Below, in pieces: positions 42,677-55,200 of a DNA stretch of 64,000 nt. Origin of the DNA: Micromussa lordhowensis (taxonomy: Eukaryota > Cnidaria > Anthozoa > Scleractinia > Lobophylliidae). Each line of letters begins with the position of its first letter. Position 1 is the stretch's first letter. The notes beneath the pieces were generated by a model. That model searched no databases and was not told where the DNA came from. It was given only the letters and a program-made list of their open reading frames with translations. The position numbers and the translations under genes are program-made. The stretch lies in contig OZ026600.1 of the NCBI GenBank assembly GCA_964020085.1, positions 5,065,361 through 5,129,360 of the forward strand, written 5' to 3'.

Positions 42677-45600
42677 ATGCTGTCAAACCAAGCTGAGTAT
42701 CAGTCTGATCAGGAGACAGAAGCAGAGCATATTGGTGTTATTAACCTGTCAGGTGAGTAACAGTTACCTGGCTCTAGTTGTTCAAAGGCTGGATAACGCT
42801 ATCCAGTGGATAAGTGTTAACAAAACAAGCCACGTTATCTGGTAGTGATTTATCTGGTGGATAACATTATCCACCTTTTGAACAAACCGGGCATGGTGTT
42901 TTGAGTAAAATGTCGCATAAAAGTAAGGCAAAGTTGTCTGGCAATTTTGTGCTTGTGAAAACATACAAGGTAGTCTGGGATGTTGGAATTGTTTGAAAGC
43001 ACGAAGATTTAGGTCTACATGTTGTAATTGTAAGTAGGAAAAAATTATGTAAAATTATTTGTTAACTGTCTGGCTTGCCGCGATTAGCTCTTCGCTATAT
43101 GCAAGCCAGCGTTAGTAATAATGTGTAACTAACTTAAAGAAATAAAAAAAAGAAATAAAGAATAGGATGTTCCTGATACACATGTATGTCTAGTTTGGTG
43201 CTCAGTGACAGGGGAGGGCTGGGGAGACAAGGGGTCTGATCTTATCACTTTATGGCTTCTGCTTCTTATATTTTCTTTTTCTATTGGAAAATATAATACA
43301 GTGTTACATTTTCCCCTTTTTGTGCTTGTTCCTGCCACTTAACACTGTGATGTCTGCACTTTTTTTCTCTCATCTACCAAAGAGCTGTGGTTAATGTCTC
43401 TATCAGGGCAGTGGCCCATACAGCCAGAGCTTATCCCAGTTTCTGTAGTGTGTTCCACTAGGAGTACTCTACCCCACCCTGGATGGGATGCTATCTAGAC
43501 AATTGTAGGGTAATACCCCCCAGCATTAAATTCACCATTACCTGTTTATAAACCTGGTTGGAGAGATGTACTGTGAGAGCAAGTGTCTTGACCAAGAACG
43601 CAACTCTCCCCAGCCAGGGCCTGAACCCGGTCTTTCAGTCGGGAGTCCAGTACACTGACCATCAGGCCACTTCACCTCCTCATAGAGCTGTAGCCGACCC
43701 TGTTTATTCCCTAGCTTCCAACTTCCTTGTGCCTGTTCCCTCCGCTCAGTATTAACTAATAAAACCTCTTTGCTTGTTTCAAATCTCCAAACAGAGCTTT
43801 CTTTCACTCTTTTGTAGTCATTACTGATGTAACATCTGCTATTGTGGAGAAATTTAATTTTTCACTCTCAACTGCAGGTCGTCATTTAAGGAGAATAGAG
43901 TGTCTACCCAAAGGAGTCTCTCCCTATACTCTTCTTTTAAGCAATAATGAGATATCAAAAGTGGAAAACTTACAATACTTTGTACATTTGCAGCAGGTAA
44001 GGAACCAAAAGTTTAAAAATGTCTTTCATACTCTACATGTATACGCTTATTGTTTCATTTTCTGCTGGCTCTTCTTAAATCAGTAACATTACACAACTGT
44101 GTGCTTAACATGTAAGTGGAAACAATGAGAGCTTGGAAAATTGCTTTGGAAATGTGGAGAAACTGAAACTCCATAGGAAAAGCCTTTGTCACAGTGGCAA
44201 GATTTGTCATTCCCAAAGTTATGTCACAAAGGCTTTTTTGTTAGGCCCTACATGTCGGTCAACTTGGATGGGCAGTGCTAGGTTTAATGGTTTAATGTGC
44301 ATGGCTCTTTAGAAGACCACTTTGTAGTGAAAGGATCCCGTGGTTAAATAAAGCTATTATTATTATTATAAAGAGTGAACTTAAAAGCTAAATAGGATTT
44401 TAGGGAAGGGGGTAGGTTGTGCAGAATTGAAACAATTTATGGGACCACTTAAATCCATACTGTCGTAATACAGAGGCCAAAACTGCAAGACACCCAATAC
44501 TGTAAGCAGTGTGCAGACACTCGATGACTTGTCAGAAATTGAATCACACTTCAAATTTGTTTGGATTTGCTGTTTTCAGCTTTCTCTGTGTGGTAACCAC
44601 ATTGTTGATATGAAAGGAATCAGTGCAGCGTCGGGTTTGAGAGTACTGGACCTCAGTAATAACAGTATTGTCGCCATTGAAGGTATATTGTTTATAGCCA
44701 AGTGCCGGTATGATACAAACCTACAGTAGTACATGTAAACTTTACAATTGTGTATTTGAATATTAATAATGAAATTTGACAGCTTGTAAGTTAATACATA
44801 TTTTAGTAAAGGAAGATGGGTTATCATCATGCTTTGTCAGTGGCACCAATTGGAAAGCTGGAATTAGGGCATTGGACTGATTTGGATCAATCAATTTGGT
44901 ATAAGTTGGCAGACAGTCACGTGATAGGAAGTCACATTGAGTGTTTAGGCATGGGCGTCATTGAACTGCCTTCTTGGCAAAATTAGTCTTCTACGGAGAA
45001 GAATGTTTTTGGCTTATTACCCTGGGCATATAACATGTATGTGATAAGGTGAAAGAATGTCTGGGCAGCAGGCTAAGCCAAGACACTCTCCTTACAAATT
45101 TTCCATCATACCGTCTGTTTAGGAGTATCCCTAGCCTCCCACGCAGATGCTCTCAGTGGCTCGTCGCGCGTTCCTTCCCCATGTTCCTAGAGTTATATCC
45201 CAGTATAGGAAAGAACTGAACTGTATATTAAGGCATCCTGAGAAAATTGGGAGGATAAACCTGCAATGGGCTGCCACACTATCCAGGAGGGTATAAAATC
45301 TAGCATCAGTTACATTAAACAATGTAGTTTTATTGCAGGTCAAAATGAAATTCAGGTTAAAATGAAATTCCTTTGTTCTTTACCCTAATTATTCATGGAA
45401 CATGACTAATAAGGCTTAGAAGACAAAGGAAATTGAGAATCAGACTAGGTTAAAATCACTTTAACCTGAATTTCATTTTGACCTACAACATAGTTACTGC
45501 ATGCTGTAAAACCTCAAGCTTTGGGCAGGTGTCGTCTTATTCTGTATTCCTTTTTTACTCTCACTTGAAGGTGTCAGCTCGTTGAGGAATCTTGAATGGT

Positions 45601-48600
45601 TAAACTTATCTGGGAACAGTATTGAGGTAAGCTGCTACTGAGGAGAGTATTAATCTAAAAATATATCTTGGATTAAATTTGTGTTAGTATACATGTACCT
45701 GCACTGAAATTAACAGAGAAATATGGCATGTTTTCATTAGAAGCTTTGGAGTAGCAGTTTTCAAGCAAAGCTATTGCCTGTTTAATTATTGTTCTCATGA
45801 TCAAGTCTCTTGATTGTTAATGCTTGATTTTACACACAGTGTACTGTACAACTTATGGATCAGGTGTATCTGCATCTGCGGTCAGGAGTCGATCAATACC
45901 CTTGATCAAGATCCTGGTCAACACTCCATTGACACTTGATCAACAGTTGGTTGATAGGCAGCCGAGTGTCGACTGACTCATATGCATTGATTAAAAATTA
46001 GTTGACTGTCGACCGCGATATCAATGGCGTGTCAATTGAGTGTTGATTGAGTGTCAATAGAGTGTTGATGAGGTGAGGTCATAAATAAACAAAATTATTA
46101 CAGAAATGTTAAATTTGATCTGATACAGTGGTCCTTTTCTGTAGCAAATTGAAAACCTTGATAGGAATTACAATCTATATCATCTGGATTTGTCAGATAA
46201 TAGGTAAGAACAATCATAGTTACATTTGCTTTTCAGTGAAATTTCTGTTCAAAAATCCACTGATTAATGCGTGATGCACACTTTCCAGAAATGAGTACAA
46301 CCTATGCATATATATCTTACTATGTTCTGTATTTCAGTATTATAATTGTAAATAATAAGTGTTACATTTTTGTTGATGGAAATTTGGTGAGGAATTTTGG
46401 ACAGTTAATGACTATAATTGTTGAGATTTTTTGTTATAAACTTCTGTGACTTGATTGATTTTAAAGCTTTTAGAGACCTCAATTTGGACCCAACCATTGT
46501 TAATAATAAATTACTTATTGATTTGACGTGATTCATCTATGGCTAATTCTGCTGTCTTGTTCTTGCTAGTATTGCCGTTCTCTCAGGCTTAAAAACACTC
46601 ATGAAATTGAAGGTAACTTTTTTAGTTTTGTTTCCCTTTACCACTAACAACCTATAAGGTTGCCAGATAATTTGGAGATTCGAGCGTTAGCCCTTTGTCA
46701 GAGCAAATCACAAGGTTGCCACATTCATTATCCGGATCATGTTTACTGTAGGTAGTGGAGGGTTGTCCAATATACCCGCATAGAGTCGAGTCGTCTATGA
46801 GTGGTATTGACTCGAGTCACCGGAAATCTAGTGGCGAGAGACTTAGCATAAAATACACCAAGGATATGGGGTAGGATAAGAAAAGTCGGCGACTCGACTC
46901 GAGTCGTCACGACTCGTCTTGGTAAAAGTCGACCCGACTTATTGGAAGTCTAGTGGCGAGGGACTTAGCGTAAAATACACCAAGGATATGGGGTAGGGTA
47001 AGAAAAGTCGGCGACTCGAGTCGAGTCAACTCGAGTCGTCACGACTCGTCTTGGTAAAAGTCGACTCGACTTATTGGAAGTCTAGTGGCGAGGGACTTAG
47101 CGTAAAATACACCAAGGACATGGGGTAGGGTAAGAAAAGTCGGCGACTTGAGTCGAGTCGACTCGAGTCGTGACGACTCGTCTTGGTATAAGTCGACTCG
47201 ACTAACTAGAGGTCTAGTGGCGAGCGACTTAGCATAAAATACACCAAGGATATGGGGTAGGGTAAGAAAAGTCGGCGACTCGAGTCGTCACGACTCGTCT
47301 TGGTAAAAGTCGACTCGACTTATTGGAAGTCTAGTGGCGAGGGACTTAGCGTAAAATACACCAAGGACATGGGGTAGGGTAAGAAAAGTCGGCGACTCGA
47401 GTCGAGTTGACTCGAGTCGTGACGACTCGTCTCGGTAAAAGTCGACTCGACTAACTAGAGGTCTAGTGGCGAGAGACTTAGCATAAAATACACCAAGGAT
47501 ATGGGGTAGGCTAAGAAAAGTCGGAATTGCAATCTTGGGATCCGTATCGAAATTAGTCTCTTTATAATATTCACTGTGAGATGGCAAAAGGTTAAGGCAA
47601 CCATACACAGATATGGCCGAAAGAATATTAAACGAAATCGATTTAATTGAGAACCTTGTTATAAACGGGAGGCGTGGTGGCCTCATGGTTAGTGCGCTCG
47701 ACTCCGGGGCGAGCGGTCCGGGTTAAGTTCGAGCCATGGCCGGGGACAGTGTGTTGTGTTCTTGGGCAAGACACTTTAATCTCAAAGTGCCCCTCTCCAC
47801 CCAGGTGTATAAATTGGTACCTGCTATTTGTTGGGGACACCTAACAAAAAAATTGCGGGGGAGTGACCTGCGATGGACTAGCATCCCGTCCAGGGGAAGT
47901 AGACATACTTCTAGCCGCTTCATGCTACAGAAACCGGGATAAGCTCCGGCAGCTCGAAGGCTTGAAGGCTTCACTTTTTTCTCTTGTTATAAACAGTAGT
48001 GGGTTCAAACCAAAGGAACTTGTGAAAAAAATCATGTAGATTACCGCAGCATAAACACTTATTGGGGAACGTGTGCGGCGTTTTTTAATGTATTGTAATT
48101 GCAATCTCGGGATCCGTATTGAAATTAGTCACTGTGAGATGCAAAAGGCAACGAGACACAGAAATGGCCGAAAGAATAGGAAACGAGATCGATTTAATTG
48201 AGAAGCTTGTTATAAGTATATTTTCAAAAATATGAGTTTCTTTACAAAAAGCTGTGACAAAGAGAAGGAAAAAAAATTTAAAAAGGGATTGTTATTGAAC
48301 ACTGAAAAGGGAGATGAAGAATCCAACTTGGACTGATAAAGGAGCCAAAAATTGGTTGTAAAATTATGCAACAACTGGCACCAAGGTGAGACATGATTTC
48401 TTAATGAATGGCTGTATATATATTACCGTTTAGGATGTTACAATCATTTTCGATCAGAATAATGACACAAATAGAATGGCCGCTCTAAAAATGTACCGTC
48501 AAGAAATATGCCTTCTTTCGAAGAAAGAGGTGTCTGACCGACGACGGGAATTATTGAAAGATCTGAATGGAAACGCGTTTTTTCCGTTGAAGCTCTGGCC

Positions 48601-51600
48601 CAAAGAAATGCAAGCTGTATTCTGGAAGAAGCCTATGCTTTTTGTTTTTTTAAGTTGGCGTTATTCTTCATTGGTAATGGCTGTGCGCGGATATTGTTTA
48701 CAGAGTGGATACTGTTGGCACAATATCGGGCCGAATCGGCACAAAAAGCGGAAAAAAGGGCCAGACAAATAGATTTCGTGGTCAACAATGAGGATATTCT
48801 GAGCAGAAAATGGTTCTATTTCGACGTAGACTATAACAAGCTCCTTCATCTGAACGGAAAGCCAAAACAGTAAAAGAGAACTGATGATTCCAGACGACCG
48901 AACACCCCAGAGACCACGATAAACAGGACACCCACTAAAACAAAAGGCTCCTTTAGGAGCCACCAAAAAAAAAAAGTTTGTGACCAACAGAAATAACAGT
49001 AGTTCATAAACAACAACAGTTAACAGCAGTTCATCCATAAAATAAACAGCCACTCATAAGGGATTTCAAAATAGAGGGATTGTCAAATCAGGTCGCCCCA
49101 AAGATTCAAGCGGAATACTCAGTGCATTGCTATAGAGGACTGATACCAATTAGTATAAGGCAAAATATATGTACAACACAGAACATTCTGTGCTTCGCTT
49201 CAAGGATTCATACCGAAATTCCAAGTTCCGCACAAAACTCGGCCAACAATTATGCCGCATATCCGTTCTCCCCTTTATGTCCCAGACAGCGCGAATTATT
49301 TTTGGAATCGTATCGAGCAGTGAATAACAGCTTGTTTTTTTTAAAAAAAGTATCGTTTCCCTGCCCTCGTTTATAGAAAGAATAAAACGTTACGTGTCTA
49401 GTATCATGCATGACTACACACTGCGCTCCGTTTTATATAATAATCAACTCTTCGCTCTAGGTCCCACACAGCGCGAGTTCTGTTGCGACTCGTATCAAAC
49501 GTTTCTACACATCACACAGCCGGAATTTTCCGTGTTTCGTTCAGGAAATAATAGCCAATATTCCGTTCCTGGCTTTTAAAAAAGTCCCACACACCGCGAG
49601 ATATTTTTCCACATCGTATCGAGCGTTTTAAAAAATTTCAAGACTTAACATCGTTTTCTTCAAGCAATTTCGTACCTAACAGTAGGTCTTGTATCATGCC
49701 AGGGATTGGTCCCATATTCCGCTCTTCGCTTTTTAAAGAGACTCGTAACGAGCCGTGAAGATCTCTTAAAACGTATCATTTGTTTGCACACGTTTATAGA
49801 ACGAGTAATACATAGTATTCGTGTATCATGCTTGGGTTTGCTCATGTTCCGCTCTTCGCTTTTTAAAGAGACTCGTAACGAGCTGTGAAGATCTCTTAAA
49901 ACGTATCATTTGTTTGCACACGTTTATAGAACGAGTAATACATAGTATTCGTGTATCATGCTTGGGTTTGCTTGGGTTTGCTCATGTTCCGCTCTTCGTT
50001 TTTTAAAGAGACTCGTAACGAGCTGTGAAGATCTCTTAAAGCGTATCATTTGTTTGCACACGTTTATAGAACGAGTAATACATAGTATTCGTGTATCATG
50101 CTTGGGTTTGCTCATGTTCCGATCTTGGTGCTTCTTCTTTTGCGCCTTGGTCGAGATACTTCCAATCGACTTTCATTGAGTCGAGTCGACAAGCGTTGGA
50201 ACGACTCGTGACGACCCGATCGAGTCGTGACGAGTCGTCAACATTTTCTACCCTCCGACATCCATGAGTTTACTTCCGGTAAGCACAATATCCGCTTCCG
50301 CTTGCGACTAGACTTCCGGTGAGTCGAGTCGACAAGCGTTGGAACGACTCGTGACTACCCGATCGAGTCGTGACGAGTCGTCAACATTTTCTACCCTCCG
50401 ACATCCATGAGTTTACTTCCGGTAAGCACAATATCCGCTTCCCCTTGCGACTAGACTTCCGGTAAGTCGAGTGGTCAGTGCTCTTGGACGACTCGAGTCG
50501 ATGCGGGTGTATTGGACATGGATGAGGTAGTGTTGGCTAACACTATTGACTGATGTAGTGATTGATACTTGTTTGATACATTGGCCTTGTATCTGTATAT
50601 TGGTTGACTCTCGGCTGATATGCAGCCAATATATTGGCCAACAGTTGGTCAATTTGTTGGTTGTTACTCCTTGACACCCAACTGACACATATGTCAGCCG
50701 ACATCTTGACTGATACTCAAGGGATACCCAACTACCACTTCAACAACACTTGATTGATGCTAAGGCAATACACCACTTACACTTGGCTGATACATCGGCC
50801 GTGTTTTGGCCGAAGGGGTGTCAACTGATATGCTGCCTATACTTGGATGACATGTCGATCAAGTGTCGGTCTTGATATATCAGTCAATAGTGTCGGCGGA
50901 CACCACCAACAGTAAACATGACCCATTATTCTGCTGCCAATTACATGTACCATACCAGAGACCTGTGGTTCAGTGAACTAATGGTTAGGATCTTACATGT
51001 TACCTTCAAAGTGGTTCTCTCCTCAGAATTATCACAGTAGCTGGCTGCTGCTGAAAATTGCCATCTTTTTCATGATCTTGGCCAGTTACTTGGCTGGGCT
51101 ATTCATCATATTCTTTACAAAAAGATGGCAAAGCCATCAGCCATCTACTCCAGCTACAAACAAGACATTTAGTTCAAAACTTTGTGCTGACTGTCTCTCA
51201 ATCCAGGGATGGGTGTGTTTTTAAACTTGGAAACAGTTTAATTTGTATACAGGTTCTAAATGTGCATGCCAATTTTCTTTTATAATGGTCACCATGTACA
51301 TAATTATGTATCATTACTAAAAGTCATAAGACAGTGTTTGAAAATTCAGAAGAATATCATGACAAAGATTTAACAAGTTTGTTCTATTTCACACAATTTT
51401 ATAAACAAGGTTTGATTTTGCCAGTACATAAAAGTGGTCTTCATAAACCTCTGTGCTTATCTTTTAGACTCTCTTGCTGCATGGAAATCTGATATGCTCA
51501 CTGGAAGGCATCAAAGACCAAGTATCAAACACAGTGTGCACCCTTTCGCTGGCTGATAATGAGATATCAGACCTTAATGAGGTACCCCTACTGAGAATAT

Positions 51601-54600
51601 TATTACCCGGTGAAAACCTGGTAACTCTTTCATGCTATGTTAGGTTAGTTGTAAGGTCTTTCCAGACTCTCAACTTAGTGCCCTGGTTGAGGTCGTGGTG
51701 TATGTTCTCTCAGGTGGACGAAACTCCACTATCGCTATCACACTCCTTTCTGGACCTAGCAGAGTAATAAGAACTGAGGAATTGATGGAAGAGCAAGCTT
51801 ACAAAATGGTGGGGGCATCATGTCACAAACTGGCATTCCATCCCAGTGGAGTAGTAATACTCCTACACTCATACAACGAAACCCAAAGGCAGTCTTGGCA
51901 TTTACAAGCCATCTGATTCCTCAAAAAATTCTGATCCCTTGATCCTTGCGATTGAAATGGACTACTGTGCATTTACCTTTGCTGAGATGTTAAGAATGCT
52001 ACCAATGCTAACTGTTGGATACAGTAGTATGCAATGTGCCATTATACTTTATTTAACAAATCAAGAAGCCTAATCCATGTATTACACTGTCATAACAAAC
52101 AAAGGGCGTTTGAGAACACAAGGAAAATGTAGAAAACACGAGCCGCAGGCGAGTGTTCTCAACTGGCAGGAGTGTTTTATCACAGGGTGATACACGGCTT
52201 GGGCTTCTTTATTTGCTTTACGATATAGAGGTAATGTGGCGAAAAACAATAAAACACGCTTTTTCTATGTTCTATACTCTGATAAAACATGGGCTTCCAC
52301 CAATCAGAGTGCGTGCAGGTTCCTATCTACATGTATGTTATAAATTGATATATAGGTAAAGCCCCTTTCAATCCCAAGGATCAGTGGAACCATACGGCTT
52401 GTCAATGCTGGTGTTGCCTTTGTAATTCTGGTTTCTCGATCTACATGTATGTGCCCAATAGACTGGTAGCCTATTGGTTTTGTATTTCAGCTGTACTTGA
52501 GGTGGAGGGTCCATGATTGAGGCTGGCCAGTGTCATTACATTCCATGTTGTGTTCTTAATAAATTATTAAGACACTTTCTTGTAGATTGATATGCAGTTT
52601 GAAACATGTCAGTCAAGGAAGATTTAAGTGTGCTTATTACATCTGTCTAATTGATTCATGCAGGTGGCTCGCTTGTCGTCTCTGACCAATCTTGAGCAGT
52701 TGTCACTTGTGAACAATCCTTGTGTGCTGACCAGTAGTTCTTGGAGACTGTATCTTTTACACAGTACAATAGAATTCTTAATAGAATTCTTAATTTGCTT
52801 AATTTGCTTAACTGCTTGAAAGAAGCCTCAGATCCTTATAATTCCATATTAATGAAACAACTCTACAAAGATCTGCGCTGTGTCTTCAGAGACTGTTGCT
52901 TGGTTTTGAATTTCTTCCTGCAAGTTGCAACCAATGGATCATGGCTACAAACTGTACTAAAAGCATCCACGGTCAAGTGTCAAGTGTCGATCGACACCCA
53001 ATCGTCATCTTGAACAACACTTATTGAACATCTTGATGGATACTCCAGATGTCGACACTAGACCAACACTTGATGATCATCTTGATCAACACTCAATTGA
53101 CAGTCGGTCAATAGTTGGTGGAGTGTCGACCAACTCATATGCACTGATTGACACTGATGTGTCTGTGAACACCAGTCAACTCTCAAACTACTGTCGACTG
53201 AGACGTTGACTGGTATCGAACGATCAAGATGTCGATGTGGTGTCAATCAAGATATCAATCAAGCGTTGATCAAGGGTCGATCAAAGGTATCTATTGACTC
53301 TCGACCAGGGATGCCTTTAGTACACATGATCCCAACCAATCGCAGACTACTATACATGACGACTTCACCACGGACAAAGTGTGTAATTCTGCGAACCCCA
53401 GTTGAGTGGGGTTCGTGCATATTTATGAGCCCCGTTACCTAGTAACGTATGACGTGTTTTACATCACGTTCGACGGAGAGGCTGCGTCGTAAAAACCTGT
53501 TTGTATGCAATCCAACAACCGGTAGGATAGCTCGAGAAATTCAAAGCGAAAATAATTCGAACTGCGATACTTTTCGTAAAGTGAGTATCTGATTCCCCTG
53601 TTGGTAGCTGGCGTTTTGACTGGAATTTGTTCGCGATACGAACGCATGAAGTCTAACTCGTGGCATGTTCTTGTCCAGAATTCATTTGTTTCGGCGGGTA
53701 GATGTGGAAGCTCGTGGCGAATTACCCTGGCGGTTTTGATGCGTTTTAAAGCTTTACTTTAGTCGAGGAAAGGTTTCTTCGCTTTCTTTTGCCATCCGTT
53801 ACCGTTCGATTTCTTATCTCACGTGGATCACTTATGCGGCGATTCCACTCCGCATTCCAGCCGTCAAATGAAACAATCACGGAATCGCTGCTTACTTCTT
53901 GGACAGTGCACGGACACCAAATTCCTTCTTCGTCGACTCTGGTGACTCTACAATCCATCGCTAGGATACAAAGTGGTGTCCAGTGTCTCTCGGTAACGCT
54001 AGGGGCCTCATTGCGCATGTGTCGACTAAAACTTGAATTCTTAATGAATTACACACTTTGTCCGTGGTGAAGTCGTAATGGGCAGCTCTCTGAGAAGCCA
54101 TAATGACAGTATACCTGCCAACTCTCACGCCTTAGGCGTGAGTCTCACGCCTGCGAGTTGAAAACTTCGATCTCACGCCTGCTCACGCCTGCGGGCCAAT
54201 TTCTCACGCCTGATTGTAAAATGTGAGTTGTTGTCGTCTTGCTTGACACAATTTCAAAAAATATGTTAACTAAGACCCATGTAAGGAACGAAAACCATGT
54301 GTAAAATGAATAAATGACAGTACCTTCCTCGCGATCTCTGATTTTTGAAGTAAAAAGCACTGGGAGCGAGCACGCATTTATACGCGTCGTAACACTGGGA
54401 CTGGGAAATGCGAGTATCGGCAGACTTCGGACGTCTTCGGAAGACTTCGGACTTCTTCGGGAATCTTCGGAAATGATCGTGTCGTCTTCAAAAATCCCAG
54501 CACTCTAAGGATAAAAGTCTCACGCCTATATCTCAGAAAAATTTGGCAGGTATATGACAGGTCACTAGGAAATGTTCCTTGTTAAATCTTAGACATCTTG

Positions 54601-55142
54601 ATTGTTTTAAGTGAGAGATGTCCATTTTAATTCAGCTGTAATCTGTTAGAGTACCTGGACTGATGTTTCAACCATTTGCAAATTTTAACATTCAGATTAA
54701 AACCAAGCCTAAGTTCTTCAAGTTGACTTATTCAATGTGTCTGGAGTTAGTCTTGCCCTCAGCGATCTCACTCACCTGATCTTAAATAATTATTTGAAAC
54801 CTTGTTATGATGAACATGTTTCCACGTTTGTTAGTTTTGAAACGTCCCCCGCTTTTATGACATTTTCTAGTAACAATCAATAGCTTTAGTTTCAGTAGAA
54901 CATGCTCAAATGTATTACGCATTAGTTAGGAATTTGCAGTTTCATGCTTACTCAAGGCTAAATGTGTGTTTAGGAAATGAAATAACACTTCTAAAATATA
55001 GTGCACATGTTTCAAGCAATGCCCTAGGCATTATCACGTATGCGCGCGTTTAAAAAGGGACTCGTTACAACCGTAGCAGTCAGTTATACTGCAACCGCTA
55101 TGATCATAGGATCAATCAGCTACCGACTACCACTTGACTACC

Positions 55143-55200
<58 letters not shown>

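Larger units (their letters stand above)
46764..50518. mobile_element. 3755-bp satellite-rich element with 32-bp terminal inverted repeats
   Basis: Left end TGTCCAATATACCCGCAT (46764 onward) and right end ATGCGGGTGTATTGGACA (to 50518) are inverted, and the match continues into TCGAGTCGTC, giving 32 bp with three mismatches. Interior from left: six ~130-bp satellite units, a duplicated segment split by a SINE, an unrecognised ORF region, diverged repeats, three ~130-bp units, and 2.3 units of a 144-bp satellite. TCGAGTCG and CGACTCG words recur at both ends. No clear target duplication (TGGAGGGT against TGGATGAG is only 5 of 8). No transposase motif was recognised. Located in CEP97-like intron 6. 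Confidence 0.75.

Noticed and set aside
50997..51224. 75-codon frame with a hydrophobic helix just before CEP97-like exon 7
   Set aside because: No splice sites join it in phase with exons 6 and 7; probably intron sequence.
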